Positions 32,561-44,850 are shown, counted from the first letter of the stretch. The stretch is DNA of 64,000 nucleotides from Dromiciops gliroides (GCF_019393635.1 NC_057862.1:674986314-675050313); one strand, 5' to 3'. Made by a program: numbers and translations. Notes: generated from the sequence alone by a model not told the origin.

Positions 32561-32644
32561 CAAATGTATGTTAGCTAATAAAATATCAGTTAATTTTTTT
32601 TTCAAATGTATGTTAGCTAATAAAATATCAGTTAATTTTTTTTT
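32561..32644 (+). repeat. 42-bp tandem duplication
   Basis: caaatgtatgttagctaata starts at 32561 and again at 32603, each followed by aaatatcagttaatttttt. The SINE at 32645 uses the end of the second unit as its target. Confidence 0.9.
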
Positions 32645-32781
32645 TTTTGCAGGGCAATGGGGGTCAAGTAACTTGCCCAGGGTCACACAGCTAGTGAGTG
32701 TCAACTGTCTGAGGCTGGATTTGAACTCAGGTACTCCTGAATCCAGGGCCGGTGCTTTATCCACTGTGCCACCAGCTGCCC
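32645..32781 (-). mobile_element. CORE-SINE, full length
   Basis: Target duplication aaatatcagttaattt on both sides. The left copy belongs to a short tandem duplication (32561-32644). Confidence 0.93.
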
Positions 32782-32989
32782 CAAATATCAGTTAATTTAA
32801 AAGAATTACTGAGTTCATTGTAGCTTATGATGTGACATGATCTGTATAGTCTCAAGTTGTAGATACCACTCAATTGGATTTGGCTCAGAAAGAGGCAGCT
32901 TCCTTCAGGGGAAAGGGTTCTGGCTTAGGAGACAGATGACCTGGTGTAAGGGTGTTTTAAAACCACCCCATCTGGTACTGGCGACTAGA

Positions 32990-33720
32990 ATAGGAAAGAG
33001 CACCTTTTGATTGACTCAAATAAGAGGAACTAAGTGTAAACAGGGCCTGTATACGTCCCAGAATCAATCAAAGCCACTTTAGGAGAGACTTGGGGCAGCT
33101 AGGTGGTGCAGTGGATAGAGCACCGGCCCTGGAGTCAGGAGGACCTGAGTTCAAATCCAGCCTCAGACACTTGACACTTGCTAGCTGTGTGACCCTGGGC
33201 AAGTCACTTGACCCCCATTGCCTGCAAGAGAGAGAGAGAGAGAGAGAGACTGGATCCTACCCTAAGCAATTTGCATAAGAAGGAGAAGCTATCTCAGAAG
33301 GAAGAAAGTGGGGATGGAGAGGAGATTCTAAGGATCTGGAATCCTGGATATGGAACAAAGAGGGAGCAAGGGAATGTCTGAACTGTGCTAAAAACAACAA
33401 TCAAATGCCCAGTCAACCTTTGAGGAGAATCTTTAGTTCTATAGACATCTCAGAGGAAAAGACCCAGATGGAGGGAAATCCCAAGAAAAGGTCAATTTTT
33501 TCTCCAATTTCCCTCCCCAATGTCTGTCTATTTCCAGATACCATGATGTAATCTGCTCTTCTGTTGCCTAAACTTTTGCCTCAACCACAAAGAGACGAGG
33601 AGTTAACTAGAGATAGATGATATAAATGAACCCAACTGGAGGTTGCAAATAATGAGTTCACTTTAAGCCTGCAGGCAATAAAATGTCCCCCTCAGATCCA
33701 CCTGGTTCTCTCCTCTTCCA
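32990..33720 (+). repeat. Unclassified dispersed repeat, copy 1 of 2
   Basis: Shares with 54985-55510 the ordered blocks caatcaaagcca, gaaat-cccaagaaaaggtc, a pyrimidine-rich centre, tttgcctcaa and gagttaactagaga-ata. A poly(A) signal (gcaataaaatgtcc, 33676) follows, which makes an LTR or a non-autonomous element plausible. A SINE lies inside (33090-33248). Confidence 0.55.
33090..33248 (+). mobile_element. CORE-SINE with (GA)n tail
   Basis: The tail is an uninterrupted run of GA units (about 33226-33248) instead of A. Flanks are gagagactt and gagagactgg. It sits inside the dispersed repeat described at 32990-33720. Confidence 0.9.
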
Positions 33721-34021
33721 CCTTAGGAATTTCAAATTTTATTTTAGATGAAAAGTTCTCTGTTCAATCACAATCACCCCAAGCCTTCAGTGAGGAAAAT
33801 ATCTAACATGTTGGCAGAAATTGCATTCTCTGCCTAACCTCATATTTATACCATATTTATATCTACTTAAGCCCAGACTGGGGCAAAATTCAGTTTACTA
33901 GAAAACATGTGAGTAACAAAATAACAAATTCTATTATAATGTCTGTGAACACATAGGTATTGGGGAAATGGAGAAAGATCTGACTTTTCCCTGCATCGAC
34001 TCTGAGACTACTGTAGAATCA

Positions 34022-34300
34022 ATGACCCCCCTCACACCCATCAGACTGGCTAAAATGATAGAAGGGGAAATTGACAAATGTCAGAGGGGATGTAGAAAAA
34101 TTGGGACACCAATACAACGCTGGTGGAACTGTGAACTAATCCAACCATTTTGGAGAGCAATCTAGAATTATGCCCAGAGAGGTATAAAAACCCCTTTGAC
34201 CCAGCAATTTCCCAAAGTGATCAGAAAAAAAAGGGAAAGAACCTGCATGTTCTAAAATATTTCTAGCAGCTCTCTTTGTGGTGGCAAAAAACTAGAAATT
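34022..34300 (+). mobile_element. L1 3' end fragment
   Basis: cacacccatcagactggcta, gctggtggaactgtgaacta, cattttggagagcaatctag and ctttgacccagcaatttccc are in L1 3' order; it stops at gtggcaaaaaactagaaatt. Confidence 0.85.
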
Positions 34301-34302
34301 GG

Positions 34303-34376
34303 GGGAAGCTAGGTGGCGTAGTGGAGAGAGCACCAGCCCTGGATTCAGGAGGACCTGTGCCATCTAGCTGCCCCCT
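34303..34376 (+). mobile_element. Fold-back SINE fragment
   Basis: The first about 60 bases of a plus-strand SINE head (gaagctaggtggcgtagtgg ... ggaggacctg) are followed directly by the reverse complement of a SINE head (tgccatctagctgccccc). The two arms can pair. No tail is present. It lies at the end of an L1 3' fragment. Confidence 0.75.
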
Positions 34377-34952
34377 TCATAGATATCTTAAACTCAACTT
34401 GTCCAAGACTGAATTTACTATCTTTCCCCCCAAAGCCTCCCCTCTTCCTAATTCCCTTATTACTGTGTGGGCTCCACCAACCTCCCAGGTACCCAGTCTC
34501 ACAAAAACATGTGTCATCCTGGACTCAAATCTCTCTCACCCTGCTATCCAATCCGTGTCCAAGCTCTGTTGTTTCTACCTTTATGACATCTCTAGTAAAC
34601 TCCCCCTTCTCTCCTCTGACAGTCCCTGCCTTGGTCCATGATGAGTCTGTGATCACCTTCCTGAAATTCTCTTTCTGCATCTGCAAAATGAAAGGGTTGG
34701 AATAGCTCACCTCTAAGATCCTTTCAAATGGGGGTGGGGTGGGCCGGGGGGGGGGGTCACAATGACCTGAAAATAACTAAAATATGTGTTTATCCTTCCT
34801 TCTTGAAGACATCAGGGTGATGTCATGGCTCGAAATGAATTGGATTTAAGTGAGGGAGGGCTTTGAAAGGTCACCAGCCTCGCTCTCTCCTCCAGAGCCA
34901 TCTGAATCCAGTGTCAAGATTGATATCAGGATGACTGGAGATGGTCCGGGAT

Positions 34953-35070
34953 GTTTAAGGCAATTGGGATTAAGTGACTTGCCCAGGGTCGTGCAACTAG
35001 TGTCTGAGGTGAGATTTGAACTCAGGTCCTCCTGACTCCAGGGCCAGGGCTTTATCCACTGTATAACTAA
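34953..35070 (-). mobile_element. Diverged CORE-SINE
   Basis: Recognisable by aggcaattgggattaagtga, cttgcccagggtcgtgcaac and tttgaactcaggtcctcctg; the head is degraded (ctttatccactgtataac). Confidence 0.75.
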
Positions 35071-35079
35071 ACAACAGCA

Positions 35080-36060
35080 ACTAACAACAACACATGTGCA
35101 CGATAGAGGCACCAGAGCTGGGACCTAAAGAAAGATGAGGTGGAGAGGATGGGGGGAGTGCACTCCAGGCCCACCTCAAGATGGGAGGAAACTGACGTAG
35201 AGTACAACTATCCTCACACTTAGGGGCTGCCAACATTTTTGGCCCTTAAAAAGACATCTTCGTGGTGGAATTGTTCCAGGGAGAAAACGCCATGCCATTC
35301 TTTCTTCCGCCACCAGGGGGAGCGCCCGGGTTGGGACAAGGGATGCTTTAGACTGATGAAGTCCACCTCAGCTTCTGAGCGTGAGCAATCAATCCCTAGT
35401 GCTGCCGCTAACAACAGCACGCCTCTATTTAAGCCCAGTCAACAAGGATGATCATCCCCATAGTACAGATGAGGAGAGTGAGGCCCAGAAACTTATACCA
35501 GGTAGCAACTAGTATACGTCAGAGCTGGCATGTGGACCCAGGTCTTCTGGTCTCCAGAAAGCTGCTAACCAACAGAGCACCCTGTGAACCCTGAGATTTC
35601 TATTTTTTACATGGAGATGCAGCAAGGTCTTTGTTATCAGGCTTCAGGGCTTGGTTTAAGTCTAAGTTCGATTTTCAGTTTATCTCCATACAACAAACAT
35701 CTATTACTGAAGAGAAATTAGATAAGGAGCAATGGGCAGAAGTTGTATAGAGGCAAATGTCGTCTTGATTTATGAAAACACTTCTTAACCAAAGTGGAAC
35801 AAATTGTCTCCTGAAGGGTGCGGTCCTAGAAACCAGGGATTCTAGATTCAGAGTTAGTAGGGACCACCCTGATCATCTAATCCAATTCTCTTTTTGACAT
35901 CGATAAGGAAACTCAAGATGTTGAGGGACTTGCCCAAGGTCTCAGAATAAAATGGGTGAGATTTGAACCCAGGTCTTGTGACTCCAAAGCCCTCAGTGGG
36001 AGGTTTTCAAACAAAAGCTAGATGACTACTTGTCAAGTGTGGCATAATCTTGGTAGCTTG
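35080..36060. other. Intergenic sequence, no gene seen
   Basis: Contains an old repeat block at 35848-35990 (gattcagagttagtagggac; gatttgaacccaggtcttgt). Otherwise unique-looking. Confidence 0.5.
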
Positions 36061-36400
36061 TGGTTCAATAGCTAATATTCACAGAGTACTTTCTGTATGT
36101 TAAACCCTGTGGGTGGGTGCTGTTTTTATCCCCATTTTAGGGATGAAGAAATTAAGGTTGAGAGAGGTTATATGGCTTGTCCAGGGCCACAAAGCTAGTA
36201 ACTGTCTGAAACAGAATTCAAATTCAGCTTTCCTGATTCCAATTCCTTCTCTCTAGCCAATGCACCCCTTAGCCTCCTCATAGAACCTTCTATGGCTAAC
36301 CACTGCCATAGCCAAACCCTGAGTGTCTAGTCTGTGCCAGGGGTCTATGCAGAGTGTTAGACAGATAACAGTAAGTGCCAGTTGAGGCATTCACATGATA

Positions 36401-36555
36401 GGTTATTCATTCATTCATTCATTCATCCATCCACTCCTTCATTTATTTATTTGCTTATTTATTTATTCATTCACTTATTTATCTACTTATTTATTTATCC
36501 ATCTATCCATTTATTTATGCATTCATTTGTTAATTCATTTATTTGTTTGTTTGGT
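36401..36555 (+). repeat. (ATTC)n/(ATTT)n simple repeat
   Basis: Tetranucleotide repeat with changing units (attc, atcc, attt, gttt) ending against a SINE 3' fragment in reverse orientation. Confidence 0.93.
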
Positions 36556-36595
36556 GTTTTTTTTGCGGGGCAATGAGGGTTAACCGACTTGCCCA
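36556..36595 (-). mobile_element. SINE 3' fragment next to an (ATTT/ATTC)n tract
   Basis: Only the tail-proximal 40 bases (ttttttttgcggggcaatga...cttgccca) remain. The adjoining repeat at 36401-36555 lies where the SINE tail would be, so it probably grew from it. Confidence 0.7.
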
Positions 36596-37815
36596 CATAA
36601 TAGGTTATTAGCTGAGCTCAAGTCCCACCTGCTGTTGATTATCTCCTGTCTATATCTTACTTGTGCAGAGTTGTTTGCATGTGGCATTAGACCTGAGAAC
36701 AGAGACTGCTTTCTTGTCTCTCTTTGTATCCCCAGGACTTAGCACAATGCCTGGTGCTTAATAAATACTTGTTTGATTTTCCCCAGGAGACTGCTGAGAG
36801 TGGGGTGATGGATCCTGCTTCCCAAGAAAGTTATCTGGGTGCACTTGTGAGAACCAGGCCACATAGCCCAAAGTTCAACCTCTCCTAGGCGTGAATGAGT
36901 AATACTTGTGTGCTCCTGATGACAAGGCAAAGAGATTAAAATCTTTTTGGAATGGAGCAAAACTATCGGATTTAACGGTGAATTCTGATGACAAAAAGCA
37001 GACCTTTAGATTAGAAAAGAGCCCAGGAAAATGCTAAAAGCTAGAAGGCTCGGGGGTCACAAAGGTCCCATCGGCACCTACTAGAGAGATTGACAAGGGT
37101 CTCACAGCTGGAATTTGAACTTGGCCAGCCTCCCAATACCTGGACCTGGGTCCCTGGCACTGTGGAGGCCAAATGTCTGAAAGAGGCCAAGGGGAGGGAG
37201 GAATCAATCAATAAGCCTCTCTTAAGTCTTGCCTAAGATGGGCTAGTGCACAAATGAAGCCCTTCCCGACCTCAAGGGGTTTCCCTTTTCTGGAATTAGT
37301 CTCATAAGCCCTAGATTTAGAGTCGGGGGAGCTAGGCTTCAGTCTCATTTCTGCTTATCCAGGGGACTTTGCGGCAGCTTAGTTAATGTCTAGGCTGTCA
37401 ATTTCCCCATCTCCAAGGAAGACAAGGTTTGGTTCTCCTCTCCTATCCCCTACAACAGAGCTGGGCACAGGAACAGGTCCATTGGACTCTGGGGTCGGAA
37501 AGACCTGGGTTCAAATCCCAACTCAGACACTTAACCTCTCTGACCCTCGGTTTTCTCATCTGGAAATGAAGACAATGCCCTCCTAGGTCCCTATTAGGAG
37601 AAATGTGCCTTCACACAGGGACCCTAACTGCAGAGGACACTTACCTAAACACCCTCATGGAGAGTTTCAGAGTGGGAAGAGACCTCAGAAGGTTCAGTCC
37701 AACCCCTCCCTTATAGGAATCCCCTCTCCCACAGGCTGCCATCCAACCTCCAGCTATGGGAAAGGAGGAGATGCCTAGAAGGATGAAAGTCCCCCAGGAC
37801 CCTCTCCCCAACTAT

Positions 37816-37976
37816 ATTATTTATCTTTTTTTTCCCCCTTTGGTGAGGCAATTGGGGTTAAGTGACTTGCCCAGGGTCACACAGCTAGTAAGTGTCAAGT
37901 GTCTGAGGTCAAATCTGAACTCAGGTCCTCCTGACTGCATGGCCGGTGCTCTATCCACTGCACCACCTTGCTGCCC
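37816..37976 (-). mobile_element. CORE-SINE, full length
   Basis: Perfect 14-bp target duplication ctctccccaactat (37802-37815 and 37977-37990). Confidence 0.95.
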
Positions 37977-38193
37977 CTCTCCCCAACTATAAAAGGAATG
38001 GGTAGGATTCCAAAGTCCCAACTGACCCCTTCCAACCTGAGCCAGGCCTGACCAGACCAGACCAGCAAGGCTTGGGAGGGGGCCAGGGAGGGAGAAGGAC
38101 GGGAAAGGTTATAGGAACTCTTCATTTTAATTTTAAATCAACCCTCACCCCATGCAAACCTATGTAATCTCATGCAAATAGTTGTCATTTGGG

Positions 38194-38213
38194 CCCCCCC
38201 CCCCCCCCCCCCC
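38194..38213 (+). repeat. Poly(C) tract, 20 bases
   Basis: C run between gttgtcatttggg and ggttaaataagc. Confidence 0.95.
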
Positions 38214-38639
38214 GGTTAAATAAGCTTCTTCCCTGGGTATCACCTGGTGGGAATGAGAAGGGAGGGAGGGAGGTGATTAGTTGGTGGGGGCAGGGTGTCC
38301 TCCCCAGGTCCCCTGACGTCGGGTGTTCCCCAATATCTCTCAGAGCCAGAGCAAGTGGCTGGAGACTGATTAGGAAGGAGGGAGAGCAGATGGCTCAAGT
38401 TTTCTCTGATGCCTCCAGGCAGATGGAGAGCCCCACCCCAGCATACCAGTCCAGAGATCAAAAGTAGGGAAGAGGGAGGGAACCTGCCTGGGGGAGGCTC
38501 CAGCCGGTGAGGCAATCATTAACCCTAGAGGACTTGCAGTAACCCAGAGGAACCCATTGCCCCGGAAGCTACCTGTAATTAATTTAAACTTGGGATTTAG
38601 GGCTGGAAGAGACACTGGAGGAAATCCATGGCCCAGAGT

Positions 38640-38815
38640 CACACAGTGTGGTCTAGCGGACTCAGCGCAGGCCTCTTGGGCTTGAATTCTGTCTCTGCTC
38701 CTTAGAATCCGGGTGAGCTTTGTCCTCTCTGGGCCTTGGTTCCTTGTCTGTAAAAGGAAGGGATTGACCTAGGTGATCTCTAAGAACCCTTCCCACTCTT
38801 TATGACTGGATGGTT
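38640..38815 (+). mobile_element. Old MIR/THER1-like SINE
   Basis: ctgtctctgctccttagaat, ctgggccttggttccttgtc, tgtaaaaggaagggattgac and aaccctt-cccactctttatg follow the family order. Confidence 0.6.
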
Positions 38816-39023
38816 CTAGGTAATGAGCAGACAAGCTGGGATTCAAACCCAGCTCCATTGATTCCAAATCCTGGCTTCATTCCAACAGGCAAGGGAAGTA
38901 TCTAGATATGTTGGGTTGGGGAGTCGGTGGGGGGAATGGAAGCTGTATGCCATGAGTTTAGAATTAGATACTCATCATTAAAGAGAATGACAATGAGATA
39001 TCATATCAAAAGTTATGGGATAT

Positions 39024-39172
39024 GGGGGCAGCTAGGTGGTGCAGTGGATAAAGCATTGGCCCTGGATTCAGGAGGACCTGAGTTCAAATGTGACCTCACA
39101 TTCTTGACACTTACTAGCTGTGTGACCCTGGGCAAGTCACTTAACCCTCATAACCCCCGGGAAAAAAAAAAA
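39024..39172 (+). mobile_element. CORE-SINE inside an L1
   Basis: Flanks aaaagttatgggatat and aaaagctttgggatgt are the L1 target, duplicated and since diverged. Confidence 0.93.
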
Positions 39173-39321
39173 AAGCTTTGGGATGTAACCAAAACAGTAC
39201 TTAGAGGAAAATTTATATTGCTAAATGCTTACATCAATAAAATAAAGAGCAGATCAATGAATTGGGCATGCAACTAAAAAAAAAAAACCTAGAAAAAGAA
39301 CAAATTAAAAATCCCTAATTA

Positions 39322-39445
39322 GGGGCAGCTAGGTGGCACAGTAGAAAGAGTACTGGCCCTGGATTCAGGAACCTGAGTTCAAATGCAGCCTCAGACACTT
39401 AACACTTACTAGCTGTGTGACCCTGGGCAAGTCACTTAACCCCCC
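39322..39445 (+). mobile_element. CORE-SINE inside an L1, lacking a tail
   Basis: Flanked by aaatccctaatta on both sides (39309-39321 and 39446-39458); the body stops at cacttaaccccc with no A tail. Confidence 0.92.
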
Positions 39446-40946
39446 AAATCCCTAATTAAAGATCAAATTGGAAATCCTGAAAATCAAAAGAGGGATTAAT
39501 AAAATTGAGAGTAACAAAACCATTGAACTAATAAATAAAACTAGGAGCTGGTTTTATGGGAAAACATCAATAAAATAGATAAACCATTGGTTAATTTGAT
39601 TTAAAAACAAAAACAAAAATGAAAAGGGTAAATTCGCAAATAATGAAGATGAAATTAAAGCAATTATTAGGAGCTACTTTGCCCAATTTTATGCGAATAA
39701 ATCTGACAATCTAAGCAAAATGGAAGACAATTTACAAAAATATAATTTACCCAGATTAACAGAAGAGGAAATAAAATACTGAAATAACTTCATCTTAGAA
39801 AAAGAAATTGAACAAGCCATCAATGAACTCTCTAAGAAAAAATCCCCAGGGCCAGATGGATTCACAATTAAATTCTACCAAATGTTTAATAGAACAATTA
39901 ATCCCAATACTATATAAACTATTTGGGGAAATGGGTGGAGTCCTACCAAATTCCTTTTACAACAAAAATGTGGTGCTGATACCTAAGCCAGGAAGAGCCA
40001 AAACAGAGAAAGAAAACTATAGACCAATTTCCCTAATGAATATTGATGCAAAAATTTTTCAATAGAATACTAGCAAAGAGATTACAGCAATATATCACAA
40101 AGATCATACATTATGACCAGGTAGGATTTATACCAGGAATGCAGGGCTGGTTCAATATTAGAAAAACTATCAGGATAATTGACCACATCAATACTAAAAC
40201 CAACAGAAACCATATGATTATCTCAATAGGTGCAGAGAAAGCTTTTGACAAAATACAACGCCCATTCCTATTGAAAACACTAGAGAGCATAGGAATAAAT
40301 GGGGCTTTCCTTAAAATAAGTAATATTTATCTAAAATCATCAGCAAGCATCTGTAATGGGAATAAGCTAAAAGCCTTCCTGAAAAGATCAGGGCCGAAGC
40401 AAAGACGCTCATTATCACCACTATTATTCAATATTGTACTAGAAATGCTAGCTATAGCAATAAGAGAAGAAAAAGAAGGGAATTGCAATAGGCAATGAGG
40501 AAACAAAACTATCACTCTTTGCAGATGATATGATGGTATTCTTAGAGAATCAGCTGAAAAAGTAGTGGAAATAATGAACAACTTTAGCAATGTCACAGGA
40601 TATAAAATAAACCCACATAAATCATCAACATTTCTATATATTACTAACAAAGTCCAGCAGGAAGAGAAAGAGAAACTCCGTTTAAAATAACTGTAGACAT
40701 TTACAAAATACTCAGGAGTCTCCCTGCCAAAATGAACCCAGAGACTATATGAATACAATTACAAAACACCTTTCATACAAATAAAATGAGATCTAGACAA
40801 CTGGAAAAACATTAATTGCTCATGGGTAGGCTGTCAATATAATAAAAATGGCAATTCCACCTAAATTAATCTACTTAAAACTGCCCCAAAAATTATAGAG
40901 CTAGAAAAAAAAAAAAGAACCAAATACTAAGTCAAAGGTATAGAGA

Positions 40947-41172
40947 AGCAACCAGGTGGTGCAGTGGCTAGAGCACTAGACCTGGAGCCACTATAGCTGG
41001 GTTCACATCTGGCTTCAGACTAGTCACTTAATCTCTTCCTGCCTGTTTCCTCGGCTATAAAATATGGACGATGATAATAGCACCTACCTCACAGATCAAA
41101 TGAGATAGTATTTATAAAAAAGTACTTAACACAGCGCCTGGCAGATAGTAGGTGCTTAATAAATGCTTATTT
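40947..41172 (+). mobile_element. MIR-like CORE-SINE with aataaatgct-type end
   Basis: Head aaccaggtggtgcagtggct; end reads gcgcctggcagatagtaggt then gcttaataaatgctt. Confidence 0.8.
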
Positions 41173-41644
41173 CCTTCCTTTCTTACATTCTCCTTGTACG
41201 ACTCCAGGCATCCGTTAGCTACAGCTTTCAAAGCATCTTTTTCACTGACCAATCAGTCCACAACTACTTACCTCTAAAGTCCCTTCAAATCTGTGACCCT
41301 TTCATCCTAAGGAAGTGTCCGGCCTGGGGGAAAAATCTGACTATGAGCTTTGCTTCCCTATATGACTTAATGCAGCAAACATTTATTAAGTGCCTACTAT
41401 GTGTAAGTCACTGTGCTCGGAGTTGGAGAAATAGTGCCAGGACCTCCCAGTGTGGTAACTCCCTCTACTAATGCACATCTAGCACCTTATCTCTAATTTA
41501 CCTGCCTAGAGTTGCCCCTGAAAGGTTGTCACTTGGCTGGGATTACAAACCTACTATGTGTTAGAAGGAGGATTTGAATCCAGGCCAGCTCTCCATTATG
41601 CCGGGATGCCCCTCAACACCCCCCCACCACACCCCTCTTGTTTT

Positions 41645-41797
41645 GTTTTTCTTGTGGGTTGTTTGATGAGGCAATTGGGGTTAAATGACTTGCCCAGGGT
41701 CACACAGCTAGTAAGTGTTAAGTGTCTGAGCTGAATTTGAACTCAGGTCCTTCTGAATCCAGGGCCGGTGTTCTATCCATTGCGCCACCTAGCTGCC
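41645..41797 (-). mobile_element. CORE-SINE, full length
   Basis: Flanks cccctcttgtttt and caccctcttgtttt indicate the target duplication. Confidence 0.9.
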
Positions 41798-41809
41798 CCC
41801 ACCCTCTTG

Positions 41810-42390
41810 TTTTATAGATGAAGAAAACACAAGGTGAGAGAAATTCAGTCCCTTGCCCAAGGTTACAAAAGTAATTAAGTACCAGAGGCAGAATATGAAC
41901 TCAGTCCCTGTGACTTCTCATTCGGGGCATGCATGCTCCAGTCAGGAGGGCAGCCTGGGTGGGGGCTGATTGCTCAGCTCCTACATACTTGCTCCAGCAA
42001 AACTCCAAAGTTCCAGTCAGACCAAACAATGATCAAGAAATTCAGTGAGAAATTATAGTCAATTACTTTTATGCCCAGAATGCACAAGGTCAGTCAGAAG
42101 CCAGAGAGGCTAATAACTGGTACCCCAGTTCCATTTAATCCCTTAACATCAATTAGCTTTCTAATGAAGAAATGTTTGCTTCAAAGACACAGGAAGAGCA
42201 AATGTACAAACAATACCTTATGCCATCTTATTCTCTGGGGGAGTAAATTCAAAACTTAGCTCAGTTCCTATATAGCATTGGTACTACATTTCCAAAGCTG
42301 GCATTGCTGCCAGGATGAGGCTATCTTCTGGAATGGGGTATAGGAAGGTCACCACCAGAGATCACTCAGGGTACTGAGGATCATCTGGAC
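41810..42390. other. Intergenic sequence, no gene seen
   Basis: A reverse MIR-like remnant near 41815-41930, then unannotated DNA. Confidence 0.5.
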
Positions 42391-42396
42391 TGTCTT

Positions 42397-42472
42397 TTTT
42401 TTTTGGTGAGGCAAACTGGGGTTAAGTGACTTGTCAATGGTGCTTTATCCACTGAGCCATCTAGCTGCCCCA
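42397..42472 (-). mobile_element. CORE-SINE with internal deletion
   Basis: Both ends are present (ggtgaggcaaactggggtta and ccatctagctgcccc) but the centre is missing. The next SINE follows after 8 bases. Confidence 0.82.
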
Positions 42473-42480
42473 CCATAGTC

Positions 42481-42601
42481 TTTTTTTTGCAGGCAATGGG
42501 GGTTAAGTGACTTAAGTGTCAAGTGTCTGAGGCCGGATTTGAACTCAGGTCTCCTGAATCCAGGGCCGGTGCTTTAACCACTGTGCCATCTAGCTGCCCC
42601 C
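42481..42601 (-). mobile_element. CORE-SINE, slightly shortened
   Basis: Second of two neighbouring reverse SINEs. The phrase ccatagtctt occurs on each side (42473 and about 42615), consistent with a target duplication. Confidence 0.87.
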
Positions 42602-42773
42602 CCCCTCCCCCGCCATAGTCTTCTAATGGTTTCAAGTCTCTCCACACTGCAATCCAACCTTCATCTAGCTAACAAAGTGATTTCCCTGAACTGTGGGTCT
42701 GACCACACTCAACAAACTTCTTTTTTGTCCCCAATAATGAGATGACACAAAGTCAGTTCTCAAAAAAAAAGTC

Positions 42774-42948
42774 AGCTCTCTCTCACGCTCTCTCTTTTGC
42801 TCTCTCCCGCTCTATCTCTCACTGTCTCTTTGTCTCTCTCTCTGTCTCTCTCCATGTCTCTCTCTGTCTCTCTGTCTCTATCTCTCTCTCTATGTCTCTT
42901 TCTCTGTCTATCTCTGTCTCTCTCTCTCTCTGTCTTTCCCTCTCTTTA
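42774..42948 (+). repeat. (TCTC/TGTC)n pyrimidine-rich simple repeat
   Basis: About 175 bp of CT dinucleotides with regular G and A interruptions (tctctgtctctct). No coding meaning. Confidence 0.95.
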
Positions 42949-43218
42949 GAAGGAGGAGATGCTGGGGTCTCCCTGCCTCCTCTGGGTATAAGTGCAGTGG
43001 CTACTCACAGGCCTGACCCTTCTGCTGATGGGCACAAAAGCTTTGACCTGCTCCTTTTTTTTTTTGATCTAGGCCAATTTGCCCCTTCTTGGGAAGCCTG
43101 ATTCTCTCCAAGTCTCCCATCCAGAGGTTCATTATAATGGTGCTAGGTGTCTATTCAGAGAAGCTCTCAATAAATCCTCATTGATTGCCTATGTGGTAAA
43201 AAAAATTATTTGTGGTAA

Positions 43219-43220
<2 letters not shown>

Positions 43221-43252
<32 letters not shown>
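43221..43252 (+). repeat. (AT)16 microsatellite
   Basis: Uninterrupted AT dinucleotides. Confidence 0.97.
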
Positions 43253-43255
<3 letters not shown>

Positions 43256-43416
43256 GTTTTAGCTGAATCATTTGAGAGTTGAGTGCATGCTACTTAAGCA
43301 GCTTTTGAAGGATCTCCCTTTTGGGGAGGAGACCGCAAGGGACTTCCAGGACACCAGCTTAAAACTGAGGGACGAACGGAAGTTCACTCTCTCTCTGGCT
43401 TTTAAAACTTAGCTGT

Positions 43417-43572
43417 GGGGCAGCTAGATGGCGCAGTGGTTAAAGCACCGGCCCTGAATTCAGGAGGACCTGAGTTCAAATCCAGCCTCAGACACTTGAC
43501 ACTTACTAGCTGTGTGACCCTGGGCAAGTCACTTAACCCCCATTGCCTGCAAAAAACCAAAAAAACAAAAAA
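43417..43572 (+). mobile_element. CORE-SINE, full length
   Basis: Flanks aaaacttagctgt and aaaacttagccat. Confidence 0.93.
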
Positions 43573-44598
43573 AACTTAGCCATGGTGGCATGCGCAGGTG
43601 AGAGGAAACACGTGGCTTGTGTTTGGCTCTGGGTGTGCTGGTTCTTAGCCTGGCGGGCAGTTTGGGATTCGGTGAGTTTTATAAAGGAAAATAGACTAAG
43701 CTTAGATCTAAGATTATTCATTTGTATTTCTACTTCCCTATTTCCCTAATTGGTATCACCTTTTGTTATCTAATTAATTCCCAGGCAATAAAAACTAATC
43801 GGTCACAGATTAAAGCTCAGAGGCTTCTTTTTCTTAGTGGTCTGGGAGATACATATATAAATGGGAAAAAGGGGGAGTTTAATGCTCGTATATCCAATTT
43901 TGAATCTCACACCTGACTAACTAACTACATTGGCAGTTATTCTGGTCTCCTTAAGGAACAGTCATAATTCTCCATTCCCACAAACAAATCCGTGTGGCTC
44001 AGCCATTTGTTGAATGCTTTTTTATTGTTGGCTGGGTTCGTGCAGATGTTGCCCACTTGAGCAAGAGATTTCACTCTTGCATCTTACCATTTCATAGACT
44101 CTATTTGGGTTCCATTCTACAAATTCTAGTATATACATATTGTCGGCCTTCGTTGCTACTCAGTAAAATGATATCTGCTTGTTCCAAAAGTATTTCTGTA
44201 AGCTTTGACCTAATGCAGATTCAAAGAGTAGCTATCAGAAGTCAAAACTGGTTTGGGGAGAAAGAGAACAATCATTTTGAATGTGTTGAACTGGAGTCTC
44301 CCAAAGGACATTCAGGTAGAAATGTACCCTCAGGCACTTTGCAAAAAGATCTCATTTGATCCTCACATTTTGCTGTTGAGGAAACAGAATTTTAGTGACT
44401 TACCCAGGGTCACACAGCTAGTGTCTGAGGCTGTATTTGAATTTAGATCTTTTTGACTCCAAGCCTAGCATTCTATCCACTGTATCACCTGGGTGCCAGG
44501 GATGCTACTTGCTACCTGGGTAACTTTGGGCATGTTGCTTCATCTGTCTTCTTGGGATCTCAGGCAGCTGGACTAGATGAACGCTAATGTCCCTTCCA

Positions 44599-44850
44599 GG
44601 ACAGCTGGGTGGCTCAGTGGATAGAGCACTGGGCTTGGAACTAGAAAACTCATCTTCCTGAATTCAAATCTGGCCCCAGCCACTTAATAACTAGATGACC
44701 CTGGGCAAGTCACTTAACCCAGTCTGCCTTAGTTTCATCTGCTATAAAATGAGCTAGAGAAGGAAATAGCAAATTGCTCCAGCGCCTTTGACATGAAAAC
44801 CCCAAATGGGGTCACAGAGAGTCATATACTACTTAACAACAACATCTTGA
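44599..44850 (+). mobile_element. MAR1-like SINE with RTE-type tail
   Basis: Full: aggacagctgggtggctcag head, cttcctgaattcaaatctgg, CORE, gagctagagaaggaaatagc, ccccaaatggggtcacagag and a final acttaacaacaacatc. Confidence 0.87.

Larger units (their letters stand above)
38965..40915 (+). mobile_element. L1 ORF2 fragment (reverse transcriptase region), broken
   Basis: About 1.65 kb of L1 ORF2 after removing two SINEs (39024-39172 and 39322-39445). Recognisable protein pieces include [64 protein letters not shown] and, in another frame, FADDMM. The motif A aspartate normally just before AEKAFD is glycine here, and frame changes occur before and after this block. It ends abruptly at an A-run (40905-40915) without the L1 3' end. 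Confidence 0.92.
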
